Of a stretch of 64,000 nt of DNA, positions 35,520 through 43,640 are shown piece by piece. The stretch comes from Thiofilum sp. GTDB taxonomy: Bacteria; Pseudomonadota; Gammaproteobacteria; Thiotrichales; Thiotrichaceae. The notes below the pieces were generated by a model that worked only from the letters and a program-made list of their open reading frames with translations, was not told the DNA's origin and made no database searches. The stretch covers positions 3,782,001 through 3,846,000 of the forward strand of contig NZ_JADJTF010000001.1 of assembly GCF_016711335.1 (NCBI RefSeq). Direction: 5' to 3'. The translations under genes were made by a program, and so were the position numbers. Position 1 is the stretch's first letter. Each line of letters starts with the position of its first letter.

Positions 35520-38225
35520 TCAGCGTCCAGAGGTTTCAGAGGTCAGAGGTATGGGGACAGCGCAACACCGAAATCCAACAAAGAAGTAACGGTTGACTCG
35601 CCAACTGAAGTAGCGCACAGCACAACGGACGAGCCTCTGAAGGTTGGAGAACGCCCCGCCACGCAACACAGACATGGCGTTTTTATCAGCTATTGTGGTA
35701 CGTTGCCACCACTCTTTAGTCCACACTGCCGGATAAGGATAATCATCTTTTTTGCTACGTGTCCACTCCCAGACATTACCCACCATGTCTTCACAACCAT
35801 ACGGACTGGCTCCCAGTGGATATACACCAACAGTCGTAACTTGACCAATATTCAGAGCATAGTTCAAATGCTCATCGGTCAGCTCATTGCCCCACGGATA
35901 ACGTCGCTGTGGATGAGAGTTATTTGCTAAGCCTCCGCGTGCCGCTTTTTCCCATTCCACTTCATCTGGCAAAGTAATACACCAATCAGCCGCTAACAGT
36001 CCTTTACGGTGCAAATGCTCGGTCATCCAGTGGCAAAATTGCAGTGCCTCGTGTTGTGAAACATACACTACTGGAGTATTCGCTATTCCCTGCAAAACAC
36101 GGTCGCCCTCTAACTGAAAATACGTTGCTTCCACAAACTGCCGAAACTGCGCCACCGTCACGGGATACTTTGCCAATTGATAGTCATAGCTTAGGTCATA
36201 CTCACCTGCGGGTGTTTCATCCTCATATCCATCTTTATCATTAGCGCCCTTACCCATCCAAAACTTACCCGCTGGAATGGGTATAAATTCCATTGCTTCC
36301 ACCGTCATGACTTCTGGGCGCGGGTCGCCGATCACTGCCAAAGAGCGTCCCATACTAGCGCGATACTTAGCCTGTATAGCAGAGTTACGTAACTCCTGTA
36401 ACAACTGCTTTTTAAAGGGTTGCCATTTTTCAGGACTAACCCCTTCCTCACCAATATCCGCTAAAGCCTCCGCCGCAATCGCCTTCACCGCCCCCTCTTT
36501 TATTGCCAATAAACGCTCTAATAGCTTGGTAATGATAATGTCTTGTTTTTGATTTAAACCCACATGCCCTAGCGCTAATAGCAAGACCTCGCGCCACTCA
36601 CTCACCGCCGCATAACACACTATGGTACTCACCACCCAATCTAGCCCCTGCTCTTGCTGTAATTGGTTTACCAAGTGTACGGCTGCGAGATACTCCATAA
36701 AAGTCAAATGCAGAAAGCCAAATTGACGCCCGCCACGATCAATTAACAGCCCCGAATGTTCACGCACATCACGGATAAATTGCCGTGCCTTATCATCTGT
36801 ACCATCACCGAGTAAAGCAGGTTGTTGTTGTAACCAAGCGAGCAATTCCCTTTCCGCCACCAATCCCTTGCCGGGGACGGTTTCCTGTAGCCACCACGCT
36901 AGTGGTTCCAAAATACGCCGCAGCATCCGCTCATTAGGTAAGGGGCAAGTAGTCGCATGAATATTGCGTGCTAACAACCAGTCGTGGAGTAAGCTGTTTA
37001 AATAGCGCTCATACAATATCACTCGATGACGCGGTAATTGGCTACCTTGCCGTTTTTGAATCACTAGCATCGTGAGTAAGAGTGGATTAGCTGCCAGCTT
37101 ACCGACAGCGGGGTTATGCTCCACTGCCGCAATTAACTCACGGGCTTCTCGCTCGGCTTCATAACTAGCCACCTGCTTTTCTTGATAAGCTTGAGACTCA
37201 ATCACCTGCGTCCAACGTCTAATAAAGGTCTTGATTTCCTCTAGCTCAAAATCCAATAAGGTACATTCACGCAAATCGGCAATTTCTGGTGGGCGCACTT
37301 CACGATAGCCAATAATTCGACTGGTCATTACCGCACGATTGCCAATACGCACATAATGACTTAGGAACGCTTGCACTCGATCCACCACCACATTGCGTTG
37401 GCTAACTTCCTTAACCTCATCCAGACCATCTAGCAGGATTAACACTTTGCCCTTTTCTAGGTGAGCATCCAGCAAAGCATCCAAATGAGCCACGTCCATA
37501 CGGCTACTAAAATACTCCACCGCAAAACGCCGCAGGCTTAAATTCGTTTGACGTGCTAGAGCATCGGAGTAAGCCGATAATGGCAGTAATAGCGGTAAAT
37601 ACCCCTGCAAACCTAGTTGAGCTGCCTGTCCGGTTGCTAATAGATACGCCATAAAACGCACGACGGTGCTTTTGCCAGACCCCGGATCACCCAAAATGAC
37701 GAGCACTGCCTGCTCCATCAATAATTGAAGTACAGGTCGTAAATCATCTAAGCGCTTTCCAAGATGTTCTTGTTCCTCTTGGCTCATTTTACGTCCCGCA
37801 CTGCGTAACTCATCGGTCAAAGTATCACCATGCGGTAAAGTCAAACGCGCATTAAGCGGAACAAATAACTCCACCAGCGGAAATCTCAGACGTAAGCCAC
37901 TATTATCACCCATGCCTTTTAGCGGTAAGTAACGGTAATAAGCCTCAATATCTCTCAAAAAATCGCGGCTTACCGCTTCGGCTTGTGCAGTGGGTAAACG
38001 TAGGGCTGCGGCATAATGACGAATGGTAGACTCCGAAACCGACCAATTATTCACGGTAATCTGTGTGCCCTCGTGGGTTTGCCCCACCACGACCGCGCCA
38101 TCCTTAGCAAATAAATCTCGACCTTGCCACGGAGCTGTATTGGCTCTGAGGTTGCTTGGTTCGGTAGGTAAATCCCTCTTTGCTGAACTCCCAAACCAGC
38201 TACGTAGGGCTTGCCATAGACTCAT
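35520..38225 (-). CDS. DGR target 1: NACHT-like STAND ATPase with variable FGE-fold sensor domain
   Basis: A 901-residue protein. Residues 41-62 contain a beta-type motif, AVVVGQTHEGTQITVNN. The NTPase has Walker A GDPGSGKST (179-187) and Walker B VLILLDGLDE (261-270), followed by a helical region (LAANPLLLTMLVI, FLHLTFMEYLAA) as in NACHT/NLR-like proteins. Residues about 640-895 form an FGE-sulfatase fold (FIPIPAGKFWMGKG, DMVGNVWEWTRSK). The end holds variable repeat VR1: VLRGGAF, changed residues, VGFRCCAVP. Its ATG overlaps the reverse transcriptase stop (ATGA) with AGGAG upstream. I infer ligand recognition by the FGE tip and oligomerisation through the ATPase; no effector domain is recognised. 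Confidence 0.9.
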   Translation of the reverse strand: MSLWQALRSWFGSSAKRDLPTEPSNLRANTAPWQGRDLFAKDGAVVVGQTHEGTQITVNNWSVSESTIRHYAAALRLPTAQAEAVSRDFLRDIEAYYRYLPLKGMGDNSGLRLRFPLVELFVPLNARLTLPHGDTLTDELRSAGRKMSQEEQEHLGKRLDDLRPVLQLLMEQAVLVILGDPGSGKSTVVRFMAYLLATGQAAQLGLQGYLPLLLPLSAYSDALARQTNLSLRRFAVEYFSSRMDVAHLDALLDAHLEKGKVLILLDGLDEVKEVSQRNVVVDRVQAFLSHYVRIGNRAVMTSRIIGYREVRPPEIADLRECTLLDFELEEIKTFIRRWTQVIESQAYQEKQVASYEAEREARELIAAVEHNPAVGKLAANPLLLTMLVIQKRQGSQLPRHRVILYERYLNSLLHDWLLARNIHATTCPLPNERMLRRILEPLAWWLQETVPGKGLVAERELLAWLQQQPALLGDGTDDKARQFIRDVREHSGLLIDRGGRQFGFLHLTFMEYLAAVHLVNQLQQEQGLDWVVSTIVCYAAVSEWREVLLLALGHVGLNQKQDIIITKLLERLLAIKEGAVKAIAAEALADIGEEGVSPEKWQPFKKQLLQELRNSAIQAKYRASMGRSLAVIGDPRPEVMTVEAMEFIPIPAGKFWMGKGANDKDGYEDETPAGEYDLSYDYQLAKYPVTVAQFRQFVEATYFQLEGDRVLQGIANTPVVYVSQHEALQFCHWMTEHLHRKGLLAADWCITLPDEVEWEKAARGGLANNSHPQRRYPWGNELTDEHLNYALNIGQVTTVGVYPLGASPYGCEDMVGNVWEWTRSKKDDYPYPAVWTKEWWQRTTIADKNAMSVLRGGAFSNLQRLVRCAVRYFSWRVNRYFFVGFRCCAVPIPLTSETSGR
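35551..35678 (-). repeat. DGR variable repeat VR1
   Basis: 128 bases aligned without gap to the template repeat at 39479-39606. There are 19 substitutions, and every one lies at a TR adenine (coding strand), out of 32 such adenines. Encoded residues change from template N-N-N-Q-R-N to S-N-L-Q-R-L and from N-N-N-R-Q-D-N-R-N-N-N to Y-F-S-W-R-V-N-R-Y-F-F. The unvaried 3' end GGATTTCGGTGTTGCGCTGT serves as initiation-of-homology region. Confidence 0.95.
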
Positions 38226-39343
38226 AGAAATCTCCTATCCTCACCGTGTTTGCGCTCTAAAATGCGCTGGTATCGCGCTCTTGCCAAGGCAGCAACATTG
38301 TCTGGCAAGGTAGAAAACACCCGCTTGCGCAACCCCAAAGTATTGCCATAGCTTACGTGATTATTCCAAGCCATTACTGAGTCCAATACATTGTCCACAT
38401 CTGCAACACCAGACTGGTATTTCTCTAATAAAATTTTCAACTTGTGCTGGTACTGTATGCCTTTACGTTGTTTCAAACGCCTTCGATTTGGGAAAACTTG
38501 AAACCCCAAAAACCCAAAACCTTCGGTCACTGGTCTAGGATGCGCTCCTGTGTGAATATGTAGGCGTAGCTTGTGTAAATATAATTCTGTCTGTTGCTTC
38601 CATTCCCACAATGTTTCCTTTTTATCGGCAAACAACTGCATATCATCGACATAACGCACATAACCCTGACAACGCAACGTGCGCTTGATGAAATGATCTA
38701 GTGGGTTAAGAAAAACATTTGCCCAAAATTGGCTAGTTAAATTTCCAATTGGCAGTCCCTTGGGGCGCATTAAAGCTAGTAAGTCATCTCCTAAAAAAGG
38801 CTCTATATCTACCTCCTCCCTTAAAACACCTTCCCCACTTTTCAGAATGCGCCTCATCAATTCCAATACGGCATCATCAATCACTTTTCGTGACAGTTGG
38901 TCTAATAGAATGGCGTGATCAATGCTGGGGAAAAACTTGCGTACATCCAGTGATAATACATAGGGAAAACGCTGAGCCAACTGCTGGGCACGATCTAGCG
39001 CTCGGTGATTGCCTTTGCCAACCCTATTAGCAAAACTATCAGCGATGAAACTACGCTCAAATACTGGCTCAATCAGGTTACACAAAGCATGGTGTACTAC
39101 ACGATCTGCAAACGGAGCAGCGCTAATCAGACGGCGCTTAGGATCATGTACATAAAAGCTGTAATAGCCTCCCGGCTGCCATTCACCTGCTAATAATGAG
39201 GTCTGCAAAGCCAACAGATTTTCTTCTAGCTGATGCTCAAAAACGGCTACCTCTCCCTTACTGCGTTTACCTTTACTGGCTTTTTGCCATGCTCGGTGTA
39301 GATTTTCCCAGCTTGCCAAACCTAGCAGCGAAATATTAGCCAT
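38222..39343 (-). CDS. Diversity-generating retroelement reverse transcriptase
   Basis: A 373-residue reverse transcriptase. Palm motifs: LSLDVRKFFPSID (about 130-142) with the first Asp, PKGLPIGNLTSQFWANVFLN (about 194-213), and YVRYVDDMQLFAD with the YxDD box (231-234). The IGNLTSQ form of motif 4 is the mark of DGR enzymes, as opposed to QGxxxSP in other retroelements. Maturase-type domain X is absent. It copies TR RNA with errors at adenines. The ATG is preceded by GGGGG, which is itself part of a terminator-like hairpin. Confidence 0.96.
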   Translation of the reverse strand: MANISLLGLASWENLHRAWQKASKGKRSKGEVAVFEHQLEENLLALQTSLLAGEWQPGGYYSFYVHDPKRRLISAAPFADRVVHHALCNLIEPVFERSFIADSFANRVGKGNHRALDRAQQLAQRFPYVLSLDVRKFFPSIDHAILLDQLSRKVIDDAVLELMRRILKSGEGVLREEVDIEPFLGDDLLALMRPKGLPIGNLTSQFWANVFLNPLDHFIKRTLRCQGYVRYVDDMQLFADKKETLWEWKQQTELYLHKLRLHIHTGAHPRPVTEGFGFLGFQVFPNRRRLKQRKGIQYQHKLKILLEKYQSGVADVDNVLDSVMAWNNHVSYGNTLGLRKRVFSTLPDNVAALARARYQRILERKHGEDRRFL

Positions 39344-39348
39344 AAAAA

Positions 39349-39380
39349 AGCCCCCTACCAGACCAGCAGGGTGGGGGGCT
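39349..39380 (-). terminator. Terminator-like hairpin directly before the reverse transcriptase
   Basis: On the coding strand AGCCCCC-c-ACC pairs with GGT-a-GGGGGCT around 10 bases, then TTTTTT and at once the ATG of the RT. The 3' arm holds the only possible ribosome binding site (GGGGG). So the element could end the TR RNA and lower RT expression. Confidence 0.65.
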
Positions 39381-39478
39381 GTTGCTATTTACCCGGCTGT
39401 AACCAGCACGGCTAGGAATACACCCCGCCATTAGCCTCGAAGCGACAGCCCATAGCAGTAGCCTATTTCCGGCGACCA

Positions 39479-39606
39479 ATGTGGACAGCGCAACACCGAA
39501 ATCCAACATTGTTGTTACGGTTGTCTTGCCTATTGTTGTTGCGCACAGCACAACGGACGTTCCTCTGATTGTTGTTGAACGCCCCGCCACGCAACACAGA
39601 CATGGC
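39479..39606 (-). repeat. DGR template repeat (TR)
   Basis: Invariant donor of both variable repeats. Read in the target frame it gives SVLRGGAF-NNNQRNVRCAV-RNNNRQDNRNNN-VGFRCCAV; AAC/AAT codons fill all the variable positions, which gives the widest choice of amino acids and cannot give stops when adenines change. The boundary with VR is seen at the 3' side (CCACATTGG here against CCCCATACC in the targets), the usual IMH*/IMH difference. Confidence 0.96.
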
Positions 39607-39654
39607 ACGCTGTTTCGGGTATATCCCCACAATGGCATAGTTCCATTGTCTGTT

Positions 39655-40014
39655 TTAGGCGGTTTTGAACCAACCACCCAATAATTTTCCAACTTCTGAA
39701 AGCATAGGTACGACATGAGCGTATTGTCCTTGAGAAAGCCACTCCATCTTTGCCGCCAACCGAATATACAAGCGTAATTTTGCCAATGCTTCATCAGCTC
39801 GCTGCAAACTATCACGTCGTGCTGCTGCTCGACGTAGATTGGCGTTTTCCAAATGCTCCCGTAAATCAAATGCGGCATCTAACAAACGTTTGGTGAAATC
39901 ATGGCGGTGCATCTTTGGAAAATGCCTTGTTACTTGCAACAACCACGTCAACAAGTCAAATGTTTTGCTGAAAATGGGCATTTGTTGCGGCGGGGTAGTG
40001 CTAGGCTCAGTCAT
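39655..40014 (-). CDS. avd: DGR accessory variability determinant (Avd)
   Basis: A 119-residue, strongly helical and basic protein: FDLLTWLLQVTRHFPKMHRHDF, then LLDAAFDLREHLENANLRRAAARRDSL, then LRLYIRLAAKMEWLSQGQY. The pattern matches the four-helix-bundle Avd proteins, which form a pentameric barrel that binds the reverse transcriptase and template RNA. It begins 19 bases after target 2 and ends 48 bases before TR. Confidence 0.92.
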   Translation of the reverse strand: MTEPSTTPPQQMPIFSKTFDLLTWLLQVTRHFPKMHRHDFTKRLLDAAFDLREHLENANLRRAAARRDSLQRADEALAKLRLYIRLAAKMEWLSQGQYAHVVPMLSEVGKLLGGWFKTA

Positions 40015-40033
40015 AGTCCAACAGCTCAGAGTT

Positions 40034-42793
40034 TCAACGTCCAGAGGTTTCAGAGGTCAGAGGTATGGGGACAGCGCAACACCGAAATCCAACATCGAAG
40101 TCACGGCCGTCCCGCCACCTGTTGAAGCGCACAGCACAACGGACGTACCTCCGAAGGAAGAAGAACGCCCCGCCACGCAACACAGACACGGCGCTTTTAT
40201 CCTCTGTTGCAGTACGTTGCCACCACTTTTTAGTCCCCACGGCTGGATAAGGATAAGCATCTTTTTTGCTTCGTGTCCACTCCCAGACATTACCCACCAT
40301 GTCTTCACAACCATACGGACTGGCTCCCAGTGCATAGATGCCTACCGTGGTGACTTGATTGATATTACCGTCATAATTCAGATGCTCATCGGTCAGCTCA
40401 CTGCCCCACGGATAACGCCGCTGCGGATGGGGATTATTTGCCAAGCCTCCGCGTGCGGCTTTTTCCCATTCGGCTTCATCCGGCAAGGTGATGCATAGGT
40501 CAGCCGCTAACAGTCCTTTACTGTGTAAATACTCCGTCATCCACTGGCAAAATTGCAGCGCCTCGTGTTGTGAAACATACACTACTGGAGCATTTGCTAT
40601 CCCCTGCAAAGCACGTTCATCCTCTAACTGAAAATGCGTTGCTGCCACAAATTGCCGAAACTGCGCCACTGTCACCGGATACTGTGCCAATCGGTAGGTA
40701 TAGCTTAAGTCATACTCACCTGCGGGTGTTTCAGCTAAAAGTTCTTCATCCTCTTGGTCATGCTCTCCCTGTCCCATCCAAAACTGACCCGCTGGAATGG
40801 GTATAAACTCCATCGCTTCCACGGTCATGACCTCTGGACGCGGGTCGCCAATTACTGCCAGATAGCGTCCAATCGCAGCACGCTCTACCGCTAGCAAATG
40901 AGGCGTTCTTAAGGCTTGCGGTAAGGCTGAACGAATACGCTGAAAAATCCGCTCTTGGCGCTTAGTCAGCTCAGTATGGCGCACATTTTCCGCCATGATC
41001 TCTGAAGCCAAGCGTACCCCCCATGCTTCAGGTAGCGCATCATCATTACTTTCCGCTGGATGCAAACTATCCAATAACGCCCATACCTGCCCAGGCTCTT
41101 TTTGTGCCTTTATGCCCCCTGCTAACACCACCACCTCACGCCAACGGTCAGGGTCAGTTTTGCCCAAATGAGCGGCGACCTCATGCCACTCTTCAAAGGC
41201 ACTGTAGCGCTCCAATAAAGCCCTTTCCTCACGGCGTAAATAAGCCGCCGCTAAATACTCTTGAAAACTGCGATGCGGAAAGGTATAGATGGCGTCCATC
41301 TCACTGAGACCACCGCGCTGATAGAGAATACCCACCCGATCTCGCAGATATTCACACAGCCGCAAGGGTTTTAGGTCAGTTCTGCCCTCACGTAGTAGCT
41401 CGGTCACTAATTGACTAGCCGCAATATCAGCCGTTTCTTGCGCGATAGCTTGCTGCTGTTGAGCATGAGCGTTAAACGCCAAACGCTCTAAGACTAACCG
41501 AATCGTGTCCTGCCCCATCTGTAGATATTCAGCAAGGCTCAGTTGCTCACAGGCAAAGGCTCTATCGGCATCCTCTGCCTTAAAACGCGCTTTTTCCCAT
41601 TCATCAATCAACAACTCCAAGAGGCGCTCGTATAAATCGGCGCGACGCTCCGGCAATTCATGCCGATTGGCATGTAGATAGGCGATTAAACTAAGCAATA
41701 ACGGACGCTCTGCCAGCCTCGTGAGTGCCGGACGACCTAAAACAGCGGATTGCAGTTTATCCGCCCGTTGTGATGCTGTTTCCCCCTGATAATCCCGCGC
41801 ACTGCCATACCAGCGCTGGATGAAGCGGATCATTTGTCCTTGATTAAAAGGCGCTAAATGCGTCTCGGCAAACCCTGCCAATTTCCACTCTGGTTTAGCA
41901 TAAGCATAGGGACGACAGGTCACTAAAAAGCGATTGCCAGAAAAAGCTTTCACAAACGCAGCTAAGCAAGACAGTAAACGCTTGCGCCGCTCCCCAGCTT
42001 GTGGTACTTCATCTAAACCATCCCACATCACCAGCACTTCACCCGTGCGTAGCCGCGCATCCAAGATCGGGCTATAGTCTTGCTGGCACTGTTCCTGTAA
42101 CTGCCAATGGATAAAGTCCAGCACACAACGCGCATGCGCCTCTGCATCAGTGAGCGGAAAATAACGCGACGCGGCAAAGTCACGCAAAATCAAACGCAGC
42201 GGAATTAGTGCGCCCTGCTCCCACTGTTGGCGCACCTCCTCCTTCTGTGGCTTATCGCTCCCCACCACCTTAATTTCACGAGTTTGCGGTTTACCATTTT
42301 CATCTGGCAAAGGGGCAGTTAGGGTATGCAAATTGGCGCGTTCATCCTCTAACAATTCACCCGCAAGGCACAAAGCTAGATAACTCACAAAAGCACTCTT
42401 ACCACTACCCGGGTCACCAGTGAGTACTAGACGATTTTTGAGATTTAACATATCCAGAGCAGATAATTGTTTGTGAGCTCGTCGCCCAGACCAAATAAAT
42501 AAACCATCCTCAACCTCACGATATTGCTTAGGAAATTGGTCAACGCTATCCGAATTTGTTAATAAAGCCGTATAGACTGAATCTAGCCCAATGCTGGGCG
42601 TATTTTCGTCCTGTTTACGTACCAGCCGCAGCCATTCCAGCCCCATGCAATCCTGCATGACGAAACGTAAGTAGTGCTGCTCGTGCTCGCGCACCTCTTG
42701 TTCAGTGGTACATTGTCCCGTTTGGTTAATAATCTGAATGACACTGTTATAAGCCAGCCCTACGGCTGCCGAACCCCTATCCGCCTGTGGCAT
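40034..42793 (-). CDS. DGR target 2: NACHT-like STAND ATPase with variable FGE-fold sensor domain
   Basis: A 919-residue protein. Walker A GDPGSGKS at 126-133 and Walker B VLVMWDGLDEV at about 253-263 define a NACHT-type NTPase, with RLAERPLLLSLIAYLHANR and FPHRSFQEYLAAAYL in the helical part. Residues about 650-910 are the FGE-sulfatase fold, more than 80% alike to target 1 by eye there but clearly different in the N-terminal part. The end carries VR2. The first 100 residues are unlike target 1 and match nothing I recognise. It starts 15 bases after the small partner gene. Inferred role: sensor with a hypervariable ligand site. Confidence 0.9.
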   Translation of the reverse strand: MPQADRGSAAVGLAYNSVIQIINQTGQCTTEQEVREHEQHYLRFVMQDCMGLEWLRLVRKQDENTPSIGLDSVYTALLTNSDSVDQFPKQYREVEDGLFIWSGRRAHKQLSALDMLNLKNRLVLTGDPGSGKSAFVSYLALCLAGELLEDERANLHTLTAPLPDENGKPQTREIKVVGSDKPQKEEVRQQWEQGALIPLRLILRDFAASRYFPLTDAEAHARCVLDFIHWQLQEQCQQDYSPILDARLRTGEVLVMWDGLDEVPQAGERRKRLLSCLAAFVKAFSGNRFLVTCRPYAYAKPEWKLAGFAETHLAPFNQGQMIRFIQRWYGSARDYQGETASQRADKLQSAVLGRPALTRLAERPLLLSLIAYLHANRHELPERRADLYERLLELLIDEWEKARFKAEDADRAFACEQLSLAEYLQMGQDTIRLVLERLAFNAHAQQQQAIAQETADIAASQLVTELLREGRTDLKPLRLCEYLRDRVGILYQRGGLSEMDAIYTFPHRSFQEYLAAAYLRREERALLERYSAFEEWHEVAAHLGKTDPDRWREVVVLAGGIKAQKEPGQVWALLDSLHPAESNDDALPEAWGVRLASEIMAENVRHTELTKRQERIFQRIRSALPQALRTPHLLAVERAAIGRYLAVIGDPRPEVMTVEAMEFIPIPAGQFWMGQGEHDQEDEELLAETPAGEYDLSYTYRLAQYPVTVAQFRQFVAATHFQLEDERALQGIANAPVVYVSQHEALQFCQWMTEYLHSKGLLAADLCITLPDEAEWEKAARGGLANNPHPQRRYPWGSELTDEHLNYDGNINQVTTVGIYALGASPYGCEDMVGNVWEWTRSKKDAYPYPAVGTKKWWQRTATEDKSAVSVLRGGAFFFLRRYVRCAVRFNRWRDGRDFDVGFRCCAVPIPLTSETSGR
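40065..40192 (-). repeat. DGR variable repeat VR2
   Basis: 128 bases, ungapped against TR; 23 substitutions, 22 at TR adenines and one T-to-G (coding strand) at the third base of an Asn codon, turning AAT into AGG. Residues become F-F-L-R-R-Y and F-N-R-W-R-D-G-R-D-F-D. Of 14 positions altered in both repeats, 10 carry the same new base as VR1. Confidence 0.95.
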
Positions 42794-42808
42794 AGCTAGC
42801 CCCTATGC

Positions 42809-43195
42809 TTAGTCTTTACCATTAAAAGTATTAGTAATAGTCACCGTCCCGCCTTGCATAACGGCTGTAGCAAAACCTCCTCGATCAGCTTTCACATCGC
42901 CCTGCACTTGCACCGCCGTCTTTTGCTCCAAATGACGTGTTAAGGCCTCACTTAATTGTTTCTGCAAATCTGCATTTTGCGGATTAGCCTGCAATGCCTT
43001 CACCTGCTCGGCAATCTCACGCACCTCTAGCAACTCATCCTTTAGCTCCAAAAACTCCTGAGCCTTCAAGCCTGTCGCAGAAATCGCCTGCTGTGCCAAC
43101 ATCACAGCGGTATCGGTTCCCCCTAATACAAAATAAGACAACAAAGCATTCGCCACGGTGGGAATATGCTGGGCAAGTTGAGGTAAGAACGACAT
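42809..43195 (-). CDS. Small protein preceding DGR target 2, possible partner
   Basis: A 128-residue protein. The N-terminal half is helical (FLPQLAQHIPTVANALLSYF, then a coiled-coil-like EFLELKDELLEVREIAEQV). The last 35 residues form a beta-type stretch VQVQGDVKADRGGFATAV, QGGTVTITNTF, similar in style to residues 41-62 of target 1. Start: homology-free, but ATG 43195 has AGGAG seven bases upstream, whereas the frame opens at 43225. Probably the first gene of the DGR operon. It could be an adaptor that docks to the ATPase or an effector; no catalytic motif is visible. Confidence 0.65.
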   Translation of the reverse strand: MSFLPQLAQHIPTVANALLSYFVLGGTDTAVMLAQQAISATGLKAQEFLELKDELLEVREIAEQVKALQANPQNADLQKQLSEALTRHLEQKTAVQVQGDVKADRGGFATAVMQGGTVTITNTFNGKD

Positions 43196-43445
43196 AAGAC
43201 ACTCCTGTAAAGTCAGTATTGACAATAATATAAACAGAACTCACCACTGGCTACTAAAACCACACCATTCAATACCCCTAACTTACGAAAAGTCAGATAC
43301 TTCCCCTCTCGTCACCCCTAACAACCTTTGCAATTCCCCACCCCTTGGAATTATTCTTGCTACTACATTGCCATGATCCGTTTCATTCTTCCGTTATTTC
43401 AAACCTACCCAAATCTACCTATAGCTCACTAAAAGTAGTCATGGT

Positions 43446-43640
43446 GTTGAATTCCTGCTTCGCTGGGGCGGGTTTCGTCTTCGGCTTACGCTCAAGACCA
43501 GAGCCTTCCCCCTCCACAGGCAGACACCGTGTAACTCACGGCGTAGTGGGCTAAGTTAATAGCCGCATTCACGTCCCGGTCATGGATTGCACCACACACG
43601 GGGCAAGTCCATTCACGTACTGACAGCGGAAGTTTGTCCA
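43446..43640 (-). ncRNA. Predicted omega/reRNA of TnpB
   Basis: TnpB proteins use an RNA from the 3' end of their own gene and right element end. Here the scaffold would overlap the last part of tnpB and finish at TTCAAC (43446); the next bases toward lower coordinates, starting ACCATGACTACTTTTAGT, would be the guide. The 5' limit is only a guess from the size known in related systems. Confidence 0.4.

Larger units (their letters stand above)
39344..39654 (-). ncRNA. Probable DGR template RNA region (TR plus spacer)
   Basis: The avd-RT interval on the minus strand is 311 nt: 48 nt after avd, TR of 128 nt, then about 135 nt of spacer up to the RT start. In the Bordetella phage DGR a spacer of similar length downstream of TR is needed for priming. 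No protein is coded; the 180-codon frame at 39336-39878 merely crosses TR. RNA ends are not determinable from sequence. Confidence 0.7.

Noticed and set aside
35520..36300. Several plus-strand frames opposite the DGR targets (e.g. 35232-35930, 39839-40498)
   Set aside because: They mirror the conserved minus-strand coding sequence of FGE domains and have no own start signals.
39336..39878. 180-codon open frame across the TR on the minus strand
   Set aside because: It overlaps avd and the RT start in another frame and translates TR and spacer; avd, TR and RT explain the region.
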